Shown here: positions 1-11,069 of the stretch, in pieces
Layout of the letters: the number at the start of each line of letters is the position of its first letter
Position numbering within the stretch: the stretch's first letter is position 1
Notes under the pieces: model-generated
What the model saw: the letters and a program-made list of their open reading frames with translations, nothing else
Databases searched by the model: none
Told to the model about the DNA's origin: nothing
Assembly (NCBI GenBank): GCA_037043015.1
Contig: CM073322.1
Span: 5,343,601 to 5,407,600, forward strand
Length of the DNA: 64,000 nt
Direction of reading: 5' to 3'
Source: Bryum argenteum
Taxonomy: Eukaryota > Streptophyta > Bryopsida > Bryales > Bryaceae
Position numbers and translations under genes: made by a program

Positions 1-2003
1 CTCTCTCTAGGTGGAACTCTTTGGATATGATTCCGTTACACAAAACTGACGCCCGAGCATTAGTAAACAAAAGCTTGGTTAAAGCAAGGAACTTGTTAGG
101 CAATCCAACTTTGGCTAAAGTTTGGAAGAGAAACTCATGGTTAACCATATCGTAGGCTTTTCTAAAGTCTAACTTAAGAAGAACAAGATCTTGATTCGAG
201 GTCTTTGCCCACTCTATGACTTCATGAGTAACAAGCACATTATCGAGGATGAATCTCCCGTGGATGAAAGCCGTTTGATCATTGGAAATGAGCTCGGGAA
301 GGGTGGGTTGGAGTCTAAGCTGTAAGGCTTTGGCTAAAATTTTGTAGGCCGTGTTTAACAAGGTAATGGGCCTCCAATTGCCTAGGTCCTCTTTCTCCCC
401 TCCTTTGTGAAGGAGTATGATTAAGCCTTTGGTAATGGCCTGCAGGAGGAATCCTTTCACCAAGGCATCTTGAATCATGGACATGTAGTCATCAAAAATC
501 AAGCCCCAAAAGTTAGTATAAAACTCAATGAGAATCCCGTCTTGGCCAGGGCTCTTCTCCTTGGCGAGGGCTTTGGCAGCCTTTAGTAACTCACCTGGGT
601 GGAGGTTACGTTCAAGTAGTCCCTTGCTAACGTTGTCAATCTTGTTGCTCATCTTGTTTGTGAAGTGGTTTCTTTCCCCCTCTCTTACTAGTCTCTCTTC
701 TTCGCTTATGTTATCTTCTTTATACAATTGCGAAAAGAAGTTGGTGCAGACTTCTGACATGCCTTTAGGGTCATTGGCTATAGACCCATCACTCCTCTTT
801 AGGCTAGGCAGGGAAGTAGGTAAGTGTTTTTCTTTGACAACCTTGAAGAACTCCTTCGTGCAACGGTCGCCTTTCCATCTCGAACGGATTCTGGAGCGGA
901 GTTGGGCACCTTTGAGCTTTATGCTTTTATACTCTTGAAGCTTGCTAGAGCTTCTGAGAATGTTGGTTTGAGCTTCTAGGTTGCTAGGAGAAGTTTCTAG
1001 AATTTTGTTAGACTCCTGGAGGGATTCCTTGAGATTGAGTTCTTCAGCTCTACTTCCAAGGGCTTTCTCTTTGCAGAAGGACTTATAAGCTCTAGTTATG
1101 GCTTTAAGTTTGGAAGGGAAGGAGGAGTTAGGCGATTGTTTTCTCCAAGTTTCTTCAATTAATCCTCTAGACTCTTCTAGCCATAAACTATTCATAATCC
1201 ATCTAGATTTTTTACTTTTGGGCGTTCCCCAAAGCTATATTGACGAAGACCGGCTTGTGGTCTGACCACGGGTTATCTCCATGAATTCTATGATCCATGA
1301 CTTGATAAGAACCACCGCCTTGGGTGTGAACCGGTGTATAAATCCTATCAAGCCTAGCAAGAATCCTATCACCTTCCTTGCGTTTATTGTCCCATGAGAA
1401 TTTCAGAGTTTCAGGTACTCGAGGAGAGTCACTTACTTATAGATGTGCTTTTAGGTCATTGAAAATGCTCCTTTCTGCTATGGTCATGAGCCTGCTGCAC
1501 GCGCTAGTTTTGTCGCAGCGTTGTTCTACCATGTTGAAGTCGCCAGCCATGACCCATCTGCAAGTATTATGTAGTTCTAGCAACAATTTGGCCCATAGTT
1601 CACAACGATCCGGGGAGTCGTTTGGAGCATAAATGTTAAGGAAGCCTAAGTCGCCTCCCGGGAGCCCTGCATGGATAATCCAGTGGTCGCGGTTGCCCAT
1701 AATAGTTCTCGAGGCCGAAACATGCTTAGCATATTTGGGGGATAGGATAGTTGCCACGCCTCCTTTGCCAGCCCCTTCGACCCCTGCCGCATTTCTGTAT
1801 CCCGGTGTGGCGTCCACACACCAAGAAGAAGCCCCAGGCTAGACTTTTGACCCAAGTTTGTTGGCCATAGAGAGTCTCAGCTTATGCTCTTGGATAAATA
1901 ATATGTCAAATCCCCGGAATTTAGAAATATAGTCTTTGAGGAGTCTAGCGGAGTTCAAGCCATTGAGTCCTTGAACGTTAAAGGTTAGAAGTTGTAAATT
2001 CAT
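1..2003 (-). mobile_element. LINE (non-LTR retrotransposon) ORF2, decayed, runs off the left edge
   Basis: Read on the minus strand, this encodes the 5' two thirds of a LINE ORF2. It starts at an ATG at 2003-2001 and opens with the endonuclease sequence LLTFNVQGLN. An endonuclease block with the motif WVMAGDFNMVE lies at about 1540-1560, followed by the SDHKPV motif near 1260. Between about 600 and 1 comes the first half of the reverse transcriptase, with SPGQDG, NWRPITLLNT, QTAFIHGR and KLDFRKAYD. The catalytic YADD block would lie beyond position 1. The copy is dead: in-frame stops occur at 1841-1839 (probably an old tryptophan codon) and 1439-1437, and the linker between endonuclease and RT (about 650-1240) has several more stops or frame changes. 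Identification as a plant LINE is secure from the domain order; the exact clade is not determined. Confidence 0.93.
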
Positions 2004-2870
2004 CTAATCCTTTGCCTTGGGAATTTAGGAGCGCCCCCGCCGCTAATTATTGGGGCGTCTCTATAGCCCCATGCATAAAAACCCATAGCTGTTCTAGGCC
2101 TTGCATTTGGTCCAAACTCCATGTCATTCCACCCCGATGTCATGACCGGGTTTGAGGGGACATTAACGATGAGGTTGTCTTCAGTTCCGTGCCTCTCCTC
2201 TATAGTCTCCCTGTTATTGCTAGCGTTGCCCGAGTTGCTCTCTTTATACCAATTGCCCCTTACTGTTAGAGCCCATTGACGTCTTGATTAATTATTGTTG
2301 AGATCGTTCTTTGATTATCTTCCTTACGGCTGGCGCTCTTTATTGGAGGAAAAGGAGAAGAAGAAAGGGCATGGTGGCGTTCATAACTTACCGGCGATAA
2401 TAGCGCGGCTTCCACTAATAAGTCATCTTCTTCTGCTAAGTAAGCCTCGAAAGCCGCCACTTCTTCCGCTTCCTTTTGACTTTCTTCTTCTGAGGATAGA
2501 TTGGTGTATGTTCGATGAAATTTATGTAGTAAGTCATGGGTTGACGCCCTTCTTCCAGCTGCCCTTGGGCTCTAACTTCTACTTCGAGCCCTGATAGGGG
2601 GGCTGGCTCTAGGCGACCCGCTGCCAACTCTCCACATGCGAGGTGACAGGTCCCTTTCAGGGGAGGGCCTTGGCACTTGCTATACGTTTGGTACACGCTT
2701 CTGGCTTGGTATTGGGAAGCTCGGGGTCCCTACCTGTAGATTACGAGGAGGTGTCATGGCCTCCAGGCTTGCCTCAAATGCGTGCTGAGAGGCCCTCCTA
2801 AAATAAAGTTGTTTTTTTGCCTGGTTGTCTAAAGGGAAACCAGTGCTTTGGAGTCCAAAAAAAACCATTT
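2000..2870 (-). pseudogene. LINE ORF1 remnant
   Basis: Upstream of ORF2 on the same strand, one reading frame can be followed from about 2868 to 2266, interrupted by two amber codons near 2680 and 2595. After a one-base frame change it continues from about 2255 to the TGA at 2002-2000. The last segment includes VMTSGWNDMEFGPNARPR and ends FPRQRIR. Its stop codon overlaps the ORF2 start in the four bases ATGA, a common ORF1/ORF2 junction in LINEs. The central part is rich in Glu/Ser/Arg. I do not see a clear RRM or zinc knuckle, so the ORF1 assignment rests on position and the overlapping junction. Confidence 0.6.
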
Positions 2871-2876
2871 GGGAAA

Positions 2877-3180
2877 TGAATCTAGTCGTAGCCTATTCAA
2901 ATTCTTGTTTCTAGGCAAGTTAGGTACATGTTCATATAGTTTTTACCCTCATGGGACACACAAAAACCTAGAGAAAAGCTTGATTTTTCACATGGGGGTA
3001 TGCTGAATATCAATCACAAAGGCCTATCATTAACAATTAAAAAGGTATACGAAGGATTATGGTATAGATAATTCAAACGGTGAGATAATACCTTTGTTCA
3101 TTCTTTACCATGCAAAAGAATATAAAACATAATTATTTATATATTGAAAAAAAAGTAAAAACTCAAATATTAGTGCCCAA
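2877..3180 (+). repeat. Dispersed repeat family A, partial copy
   Basis: AT-rich sequence recognisable by shared phrases such as the segment around GTTTTTACCCTCATG, followed by a stretch ending in a run of A. Related copies occur on the plus strand at about 4330-4725 plus 5375-5660, at 7740-8350 and at 12100-12760, and on the minus strand at about 53160-54060. No coding capacity or terminal structure is visible. The family is unclassified; it could be the non-coding part of an old retroelement. Confidence 0.55.
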
Positions 3181-3438
3181 GAGTGCCGACTCTCGAGGAA
3201 TATACAAATTTTCTTGCTCCCATTAAGCCAATTTTTATGCACAATTAAATATATATGTCACATGATTCAAATGTATACTATTGTTGTGGCATATTGTAGT
3301 ACGCTTAGTGAGGTATAACCATTTATCTTTGTTTTGGATAAAAATCTATCATGAGACATGGTTTCGAGGTCTAAAAGTGTACATTGGTAGAAAAATTAAC
3401 TTGTTTTTGAGGAGATTTAGAGCCTAAATGAGATATAG

Positions 3439-4061
3439 GGGCAATGGTAAGCTTGGGGTATCACTTTTTGGACACACTAATTAGGTTACTTTTATTGAAA
3501 GCCTCCAAAGTATGTCTAATTTGTCCATTTCAATCTAGTATAAAGACCCTAAAATGGAAAATAAAATATCATGCACCTCAATGAAATCAAAGTATATATG
3601 CCTATAGAGTTTCTCTTAGATTTTTTATTTTTTTTGGATCCATTCATAGATGTGAGAAAAAATGCTGAATTTTGGGATTTGCAGGCATTATAGTGCACAA
3701 TGAATTATTATTTTTTAAATTAAATAAATTATTCTGTATTCTATACAAGAAGATGTAGGTCATATTCAAAAATTATATTAAAATAAAAATGGTTGATATT
3801 CCATTTGCTTGATTCTATGGATTTTGGGTTAGTGAGACACAACTTACTTTTTCAAGTAGAAAGTCAAATAAAATTACTTCAAAATATATTATTTAATTTC
3901 TAATTTTTTTTCTTGATACATTATAAGTATAGACAACTAAAACTACATTTAATGAAGTCTTAATGTATTACACTTTAAAAATGAATATGTTTGACACACT
4001 AGTATAGAGTGCAATTGTTCATGAGACATCCTATTTGGGTACGCCAAGCATACCATCACCC
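3439..4061 (+). mobile_element. Non-autonomous DNA element, family M, copy 1 (623 bp, TSD ATAG)
   Basis: The element begins GGGCAATGGTAAGCTTGG. Its end, read in reverse complement, is GGGTGATGGTATGCTTGG, giving imperfect terminal inverted repeats of about 24 bp. It is flanked by ATAG at 3435-3438 and 4062-4065. It has no ORF that could be a transposase. Two near-identical copies occur at 4730-5370 and, inverted, at 54105-54726, each with its own 4-bp duplication. This is a MITE-like DNA transposon. Four-base duplications are known for the Sola and Ginger groups, but the superfamily cannot be assigned from these copies. Confidence 0.8.
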
Positions 4062-4329
4062 ATAGATAGATGATTGTGGACAAATTCCACTATCAATGCC
4101 CTCCTTACACATTTGAACTTTGAGACTATTTCTAAAAATATCCCTCAAGAATTAAGAATCTTAAAGCATAAATGGCATTGTTAGAAAGTTTTGCATGGCT
4201 CTGTCCAATTTGCGGAAAGTGGAAAATTGAGAATAGAGGAACCCTTGCAGCGCTGGCCAAGGCTTGTAGCAATGAGCGAGGGAACAGGATGAGGAAGCGT
4301 ATTGATCAACAAGAGAGCACCCTCTCTCA

Positions 4330-5660
4330 ATGCAAGATGAAAATCTGCAACCGGTGACATTATCTCAAGTATATAACCGTAAGATCTTGTGCGTAACTTG
4401 TCCAAGTACATGTCTATCGAATCTTAGCCTCAATTCCCTCACCAATTGTGGGATCATAACATTCAAAGTTTGGAAAAAGGTGTTTTTCTCTTCTAGCAAA
4501 ACGGGTTTGAAGTTTTTTTGTGAACTTAAAAGATCAATTTTAAGAGTAAATTTGAATTGAGGCTCTTCACATTTATGTTCCTAAGTAAGTTAGGAACATG
4601 TCTATGCAATTTTTACCCTCATGCGACCTATAAAACCTAAAGAAATGCTTGAGTTTTCACATGGAGGAATGCTAAAGTTCAAATTTGAAGGCCGGTCTCT
4701 CACGATAAAAACGGCAAGTGGGCAATGGTAAGCTTGGAGTATCACTTTTTGGACACACTGATTAGGTTTTTTTTATTGAAAGCCTCCAAAGTTTGTCTAA
4801 TTTGTCCATTTTAATCAAGTAAAAAGACCCTAAAATGGAAAATAAAATATCATGCACCTCAATGAAATCAAAGTATATATGCATATAGAGTTTCTCTTCA
4901 TTTTTTTATTTTTTTATTTTTTTCATTTATTTATTTTTTATCCATTCATAGATGTGAGAAAAAATGCTGAATTTTGGGATTTGCAGGCATTATAGTACAC
5001 AATGAATTATTATTTTTCAAATTGAATAAATTATTTTGTATTCTATACAAGAAGATGTAGGTCATATTCAAAAATTATATTAAATAAAATGGTTGATCTT
5101 CCATTTGCTTGATTCTATGGATTTTAGTTTAGTGAGACACAACTTACTTTTTCAACTAAAAAATCAAATAAAATTACTTCAATTTTGTTATTTTTTTAAA
5201 AATTTCTAAATATTTTTTCTTGATACATTATAAGTATAGACAACTAAAACCACATCTAATGAAGTCTTAATGTATAATTACAGTTTAAAAATGAATTTGT
5301 TTGACACACCAGTATAGAGTGCAATTGTTCATGAGACAACCTTTTGGGTACGCCAAGCATACCATCACCCAAGTGAAAAATAAATGAATTGAAGATCCAA
5401 AAGGTGAGATCATGCCTTAAAACCATATGTACATGTACAAAAAACAAAACGTGAAAAGAAGTAAAGTCTCAAGTTTGGGTGAATTTTTGAAGTTTTTGCG
5501 ATTTAACTTATAGCGGGCAGATTTTGAGAATAAATGAGCATACACAGCAGTTTGGGCAGATTTCAAGTAGTGTTTTCAAACTTTGATCATGAATATGAGG
5601 AATTTTGAAGCATGAAGTGACTTTTCAGAGAGGTATGGAAAAAATCTACAATCTGCACAA
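4330..5660 (+). repeat. Dispersed repeat family A, copy interrupted by element M
   Basis: The two halves (about 4330-4725 and 5375-5660) align with the uninterrupted copy at 12100-12760. The left half has the AGCCTCAATTC and GTTTTTACCCTCATG-like phrases; the right half has GGGCAGATTTTGAGAATAA and the GACTTTTCAGA segment. The break falls at the family M insertion with its AAGT duplication. This nesting shows that family A was in place before element M moved. No coding sequence is apparent; the short ORFs here look like chance. Confidence 0.6.
4730..5370 (+). mobile_element. Non-autonomous DNA element, family M, copy 2 (641 bp, TSD AAGT)
   Basis: Same termini as copy 1 (start GGGCAATGGTAAGCTTGG, end CCATCACCC). 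It is flanked by AAGT at 4726-4729 and 5371-5374. The interior is largely co-linear with copy 1 but has an extra T-rich run near 4900-4940. It is inserted into a family A repeat. No transposase ORF is present. Confidence 0.82.
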
Positions 5661-5765
5661 GGTTCCAACTCCATGCGAGCTAAATATAGTAAATATGAGG
5701 CTGACCAGACCGACCCCAAACATCCTCGTTTGGGCTCTTTTCAACGCTAGAGGTTAAAGACTTTG

Positions 5766-6252
5766 TTAGCAACAAGACGAACTAGGGTTTGTCATCTTGC
5801 TGCTACTGGGAGAAGTATTGCTCTTTGCAAACAACGACGACCCCATTTGCAGTGAACGGGAAGAGTTTGGAGGGAGCTTCGCGGCCTCCTTTGCAGCCTG
5901 TTTTTTCTCCCAACACGCTACCACCCGTTCCATAGTAAGAGCAGATGGTGTGGCCATAGGAGATGCTCTACGTGCCACCAGAATGTCAAGAGCATTTGTC
6001 AAATTCCAACACTGACCCCAGGCAGGCAAGGCAGCTTCGACGGGAGTGCCAAAGGTCTGGGGGCGTCGAAGCACCAACTACTGTACTAGGGCCCGAGATT
6101 ACAGGGACCGAGGCACAAAGTAGTACTGTAGTACTGGGCAAAAGGTTCTGTGTTTCAGGTCCACTTTCAGGCTGCTTATAACGGTGCGGCTCAGAATAGC
6201 GAGGGAGGGCCGGCGTACGTGCTGCTCCAGTGATGCTCAAGTTGCACCCCAC
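5766..6252 (-). pseudogene. Unrecognised GC-richer ORF remnant
   Basis: In an AT-rich neighbourhood this stretch is GC-richer and holds two overlapping minus-strand open frames (6252-5986 and 6077-5766) that could be one frame split by a frameshift. The second contains LPAWGQCWNLTNALDI and an Ala/Lys-rich segment. I do not recognise a family. It could be a decayed coding exon, a transposon ORF, or non-coding. Confidence 0.25.
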
Positions 6253-7272
6253 ATCGCTGCACCATTTGCTAATTCCGACCCCTTTTTCGGCATCTCCGGA
6301 CGGGGATTAGTACGTGAGCTTGATCTACTGCCCAGCCCTTCGCTCCCACAGTAACTTAGATGCGGCTTCAATCACATATGCTGCGCTTTATGGTTGTCAT
6401 GGATTCAAGCATCTCGTGAGGGAACGAACAACGGCATCATTCTTCATATTTAGCTAGTTCCCGCTCTCTTGTCAACTACTATTCGAGAGCAATTCTCAAT
6501 TGCTCCGAAGTAATCCACGGTGCGTGTTTCACTTATTCCGCCTTGATGGTTGGTTCTGTTTTCTAGAATGGGATGCGGAGATCAAGGTCTCTCCCCCATT
6601 TTCTTGAAAAGTATATTGTACGATCGACGGCATCTCCAACAATGCAGCTTGACTGCAATTTCGGCACCTGCTAGAGATGGTTAACACGATTCTTTGGGCT
6701 CGGTCAAGAATATTGCCTTTTTAAATTGTTTGCTTGTTTGTATATACAAACTCCACAGTAGTGAAAAGGTGGTTTGAGTAGAGACACACCAATAGAGTGA
6801 AAGCAGCACCTGAGACTCAGTTCTAAAGTGCCACTCTTGCTCTATCGGTGGTGACTGTATCTAGATTACTTTTTTATTAACCCTTAAACGCCCATGTGGT
6901 CTGAAACGGGCAGCCCAAAATTGGACTTGGGCATCATGAATAGTGCACATTTTGAACTTGGGCATCATGAATGAACCAATCAATGATGAGCTTGCAACCT
7001 CCTACAAGGTTATCTACAACCCCAACCTACCTACCACAATCCTTTCAAACCACAAAATCACTCATACAAATTTTGATTTGAATTGTAAAATTTCACTTTT
7101 TGAATACATCACAAGGAGGTGAACAGTTTGACATCAAAATATAAGTGAAAAGTTGATTAGAGTGAGAGCTACAGAGAAGATTCTGTTGGAATCAAGCCCC
7201 TGGGGCTTGCTTGGGCATTTAGTGATAAATGAATAAAGAGCATTGTCGAATTCATGAATGCTGACTGAGTAT
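6253..7272. other. No gene seen
   Basis: Mixed-composition intergenic DNA without a convincing ORF, RNA gene or element boundary. The phrase CGGCATCTCCAACAA near 6627 resembles short motifs seen at the ends of some plant elements, but no partner end was found. Confidence 0.4.
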
Positions 7273-7285
7273 ACAAATTTTCTTT

Positions 7286-7489
7286 GGATAGATAGATAGA
7301 AACTCCGGTCCCTTTCTAAGGGGCTGGCGTGAATGAAGTGTCCGTTCGTAATGCTAATATCCCGATGGCCACCGGACAAGGGGAGATTGGAACAATACTA
7401 CTTCCCCCTCTCGAGGGTGGACACTATAACTACGCTAGTTTCTAGCCTAGTTACTAATGCCTTGAAGATACTTGACATAGTATCCCCCA
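7286..7489 (-). mobile_element. SINE-like retroelement, family S, copy 1 (13-bp TSD)
   Basis: A 204-bp insertion flanked by the perfect direct repeat ACAAATTTTCTTT at 7273-7285 and 7490-7502. Read on the minus strand it starts TGGGGGATACTATGTCAAG and ends with the tail CGGAGTTTCTATCTATC, a short CTAT-type tail. The long duplication and simple-sequence tail are hallmarks of target-primed reverse transcription. A near-identical but 5'-truncated copy lies at 48603-48768, and a relative with a tRNA-like head at about 24350-24690. There is no coding capacity, as expected for a SINE. Confidence 0.8.
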
Positions 7490-7739
7490 ACAAATTTTCT
7501 TTACATATCTCTAGATAGCAAGAAGATAGCAATTGTGTTGTTGTGTTTTTGAAAATCAATTTTCCTCCAACGAACAAAGATTAGGTAGAACCCCATTGGT
7601 GGGGCGGTTTTTTGCACTATTGGAGATCATCATTACTCCCAAGCCCATGGATAAAAAGCTAACGCTTAATGTTTGAAGACCAACTTTTATGTTTGACCTT
7701 CTAAGTTGTCCTTTTTTGATGCAAGGTGATCATTTTTGA

Positions 7740-8350
7740 ATTCTGAAGTGTATAATGTAGGATATAGTATCTAACTTGTATCTGTACATGTACATCATAA
7801 CTCATAATCAAATTCCTTACCGCTTATGAGATCTTATGGTTTGAAGTTGGAGAAAACAAATCCTTATTTTTAAATAAGAAAATAGTGTTTTGGAGATTGA
7901 AAGACCATTTTCAAGAGTAGATATGACTAGAGACTTTTAAAATTCTTATTTCTAGGTGACTTAGCAATATGTCTAAATAGTTTATATGACTTAGTAACTT
8001 AGTAAAAATTGATTTTTACATCCTGGATGGTTCTTGAATATAAGAAAGGCATGTGGAAAAATGATTGGATTTAAATCCAAACAATAGAGTCATACCTTGT
8101 CCCTTTTTACATGCACAAGAATCGTATATGGAAAGAATTTAAGAATCTCAAATTTGGTGAGATTTGGAATTTTTAAAGTTTTTGCAATGTAGTTGTTTGT
8201 TAATAAGTGTTGAGAACTGATGAGAATATACTAAAGTCTCGGGGGGGACTTTGGCTTGTCACTACTATACTTAAACTTTATGGATGGTTAGCTCCTAATT
8301 TATGTGGAAATTTCAAAATATGAATAATCTTGATAAACTGAGATGAGAAA
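7740..8350 (+). repeat. Dispersed repeat family A, copy
   Basis: Divergent but co-linear with the copies at 4330-5660 and 12100-12760: a GAGATCTTATGG phrase, a block around TTTCTAGGTGACTTAG, and a region with ACATGCACAAGAAT before AATCTCAAATTTGGTGAG. No ORF. Boundaries are approximate. Confidence 0.45.
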
Positions 8351-8589
8351 ACTTCTATGACTTGCTAAAGGTATTAGGTCATAGCCCAAAAGCTTTGTTA
8401 AGTGAGAGCCCAACCAAAGTCAAATTAACCATTCGATCTAAGTTGATCATATTTTCTCAAAGCCAGATGGCGTAGCAACCTTCAACTTTCTCCTCAAATG
8501 AATAAGTCAATACATAATTGTTTGAAAATAGTAGCCATAAGATCTTGTACTCTATAAGCATGACAAGTCTAACATGAAAAATTCAATTT

Positions 8590-8885
8590 TTAATTCATGA
8601 TTTTGATGAAAATAAGCCTAATAATATTTTCACTATCTTACGTGATGTATGATACATGATACACAATAGAGGATAATTGATGTGCAATATGTGATACTTC
8701 AAACGATGATATGTCATATGTAACGTGTGTTGTAAAATACGTGATTTGTGATATTTAGCATATGATACGACGTATGAAATATGTGCAATTAATATGTGAT
8801 AGGTGAGGTACGACATGTAACATGTGAAACTTAACATGATACATTACACGTTACACTATGACAATGACATGATAGATGTGATATG
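8590..8885. repeat. Degenerate short tandem repeat, ATGTGATAC-like
   Basis: About 300 bp made of many imperfect copies of a 9-12 base motif resembling ATGTGATAC or ACGTGAT, in direct and occasionally inverted form. The minus-strand ORF across it (His/Tyr/Ile repeats) is a by-product of this repetition and not a gene. Confidence 0.6.
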
Positions 8886-10700
8886 TAGCTTACAATAAGC
8901 CCTCTTTGCAATAGTATTGAGAAGCCAAAAAGAGAAAGATTTCAAACAATCACTAGAAGAGGACAGTGTTTGTCCCGTGTTAAAATGCGTTATCAGAAAC
9001 ATTAACGAAGACTATACAGAATTAGTGTGGAAATATGATTGGAATAAACATAGTGCACATTAAACCTTTTATCGTGAACGTGTTTGACATTGCTTTAACA
9101 TCTTGTGTCAAAGGGTACACATTTAAATTTTAGAGGAACTGTTGAGCGTTAAAAAAACATCATCGTGTCAACTTAAACATAAGTGTCATTTGAAAAAGTG
9201 ACTTTTTCACCTCGTTTTAAACCCCATAGTAGTTTTTAAATGGCTAATTATAGTAAGATCCCACGTCAACACGTTTATTTTGACACAAAGGGCGTTTATT
9301 TTGACATAGAGGGCTTTTGTCGTGTCACGTTCCACATTTAAATGTGTTACATTTAAAACGTAATAGCAAATCCTACGTGGAATGCCTTGTTGACTTGGAA
9401 TGGATTTGTGGAGGATAGGGCTGACCTGGAAGGTATTAATGGAAGGTCTAGGAATTGAGAAGCCAATAAGAATTGCATATTTGTTCTTATAGTACAATGG
9501 TTCAATTATCTTGAGGGGATTCCTCCATTGACTTAGACAAGTTTTATTTCAGATCTATGTCAATCAACTTGATTTAAGTACACTAAGGTGGCAATTCGCA
9601 TTACACTAGACATGTGAGCTTTGCTTCATTTAGACGTTGCTTTTGCTTGCTTGTCGCTTAAGTGTCTTGAATGCACACATTTTTCTAAAACAAAACATGT
9701 GGCTACTAAGGTCATGGTGAAGTTGAGTGATGATGAGTTGCTTTTGTTGAACTACTCAATCTTATACGAGTTTCAATTTTTATTGTTGGATTTCCTATGG
9801 AGCCGGTTGAGGTTAATTGAACATTTTCCATACATGTTGATATTCAAAAGAGAGACTTTACACACACAAATTTTAGTCCAAGGGAGAAAGGGAGCAAAGA
9901 ATAACATGGCAAGGACTTTTTGTCTTGTTGGAAAAAAATTATTTTTGTGAGGGCCCCGGGATTTATGGTTAGGCCTACTTCAATGAGCTGAGCCTAACTA
10001 AGGCCAATTTACCTCAAATTGGATTAGAATCAAAATCGTCGAAATGTTTGGAAATTTCTTATATATATAACGTATTTGTACTTTAAATAAATGGATTTGG
10101 CACAAAAATTGAAATGGTGAATTAAATATCTCTACAAATAATTAATTGTTTGACAACAGAGTGTCGAATTGGCATATGACGGATGGTAATTGATTGGTGA
10201 TGTACAATATATTAATTAATATAAGTAATGTGCTATTAACAACATCTTACCCCACAATGATAAACAATTAGCATGGTGGTCATAAGTGCCAACATTGATA
10301 AGGTTCCACGTTGACAGGCTTCCACGGCGATATGTTCTTACAATAATAGTGTTTGACACATACACGATGGAAAGGTGAGATCATAAAAACAAGATGTATG
10401 TAAAATGCAAACTAGTTGCCTTAAACATTTGTCAAAGAGATTAGGAGATTGTCCACATTAGGTGTTGTGACGCTAAAAATTAACTTTACACGGTCAATGA
10501 AGATGACAAAACAGAAGGTGAGGAATGGAAATCTACAATAAATAAAAGTGAATTGACCAATTGTCTCTTATCTTTTTTCTTATTTTTTCCCCCTTTTATA
10601 TACTTTTATGCAACTATTTAATCCCTAAAGCTTTGAGGCTTCATTCCAAGACTTTACCCTTGTAACCACCCTCTTTCTATGTAAGCCAAGATTTTTCACT
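8886..10700. other. AT-rich intergenic DNA, no gene seen
   Basis: No supported coding region, RNA gene or element boundary. The longest frames (96 and 109 codons) lack any recognisable motif, codon bias or plausible splice context. Confidence 0.4.
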
Positions 10701-10714
10701 CAGTCTGTTATGTA

Positions 10715-11058
10715 TCACGAATCAGATTGGGCCACGTTATCCTCAACCTTCACAACTTTTTCCACTGATGGAATCTCTGCCACATGACATGGCAAACCTC
10801 CATTGCTTACATAGAACACTAAAAACACCAGGATGTAGAATTTTGATGGGCTATCATAGAATTTAGAAAACTCCAACTCCATTGACTGACCGGGTTGGAG
10901 GGTGGTTGCATGGGGTGGGGTCCCCGTCCAAGGGGCGGCCTCCAATACGGGCTGAAAGGCAGGCAAGTGTCGATACAGACAGGCTCATGATCAAGGGGAA
11001 ATGGCACGGTGACTGTCGAGGCTCGGTGATTTTGGAAAAAGTCTAACTTATGAAGCAC
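10715..11058 (-). pseudogene. Unrecognised ORF pair, possible frameshifted coding remnant
   Basis: Two overlapping minus-strand frames (11058-10819 and 10966-10715) read like a single protein broken by a frameshift near 10950. The first gives LDFFQNHRASTVTVPFPLDH; the second continues with an amphipathic/hydrophobic segment, FYILVFLVFYVSN, and ends in an acidic tail. GC content is above the surroundings. I do not recognise the family. It may be a retroposed or decayed gene fragment. Confidence 0.25.
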
Positions 11059-11069
11059 TCTGCAAAGCT

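Noticed and set aside
8595..8837. 80-codon minus-strand ORF rich in His/Tyr/Ile
   Set aside because: Produced by a degenerate short tandem repeat; no gene context.
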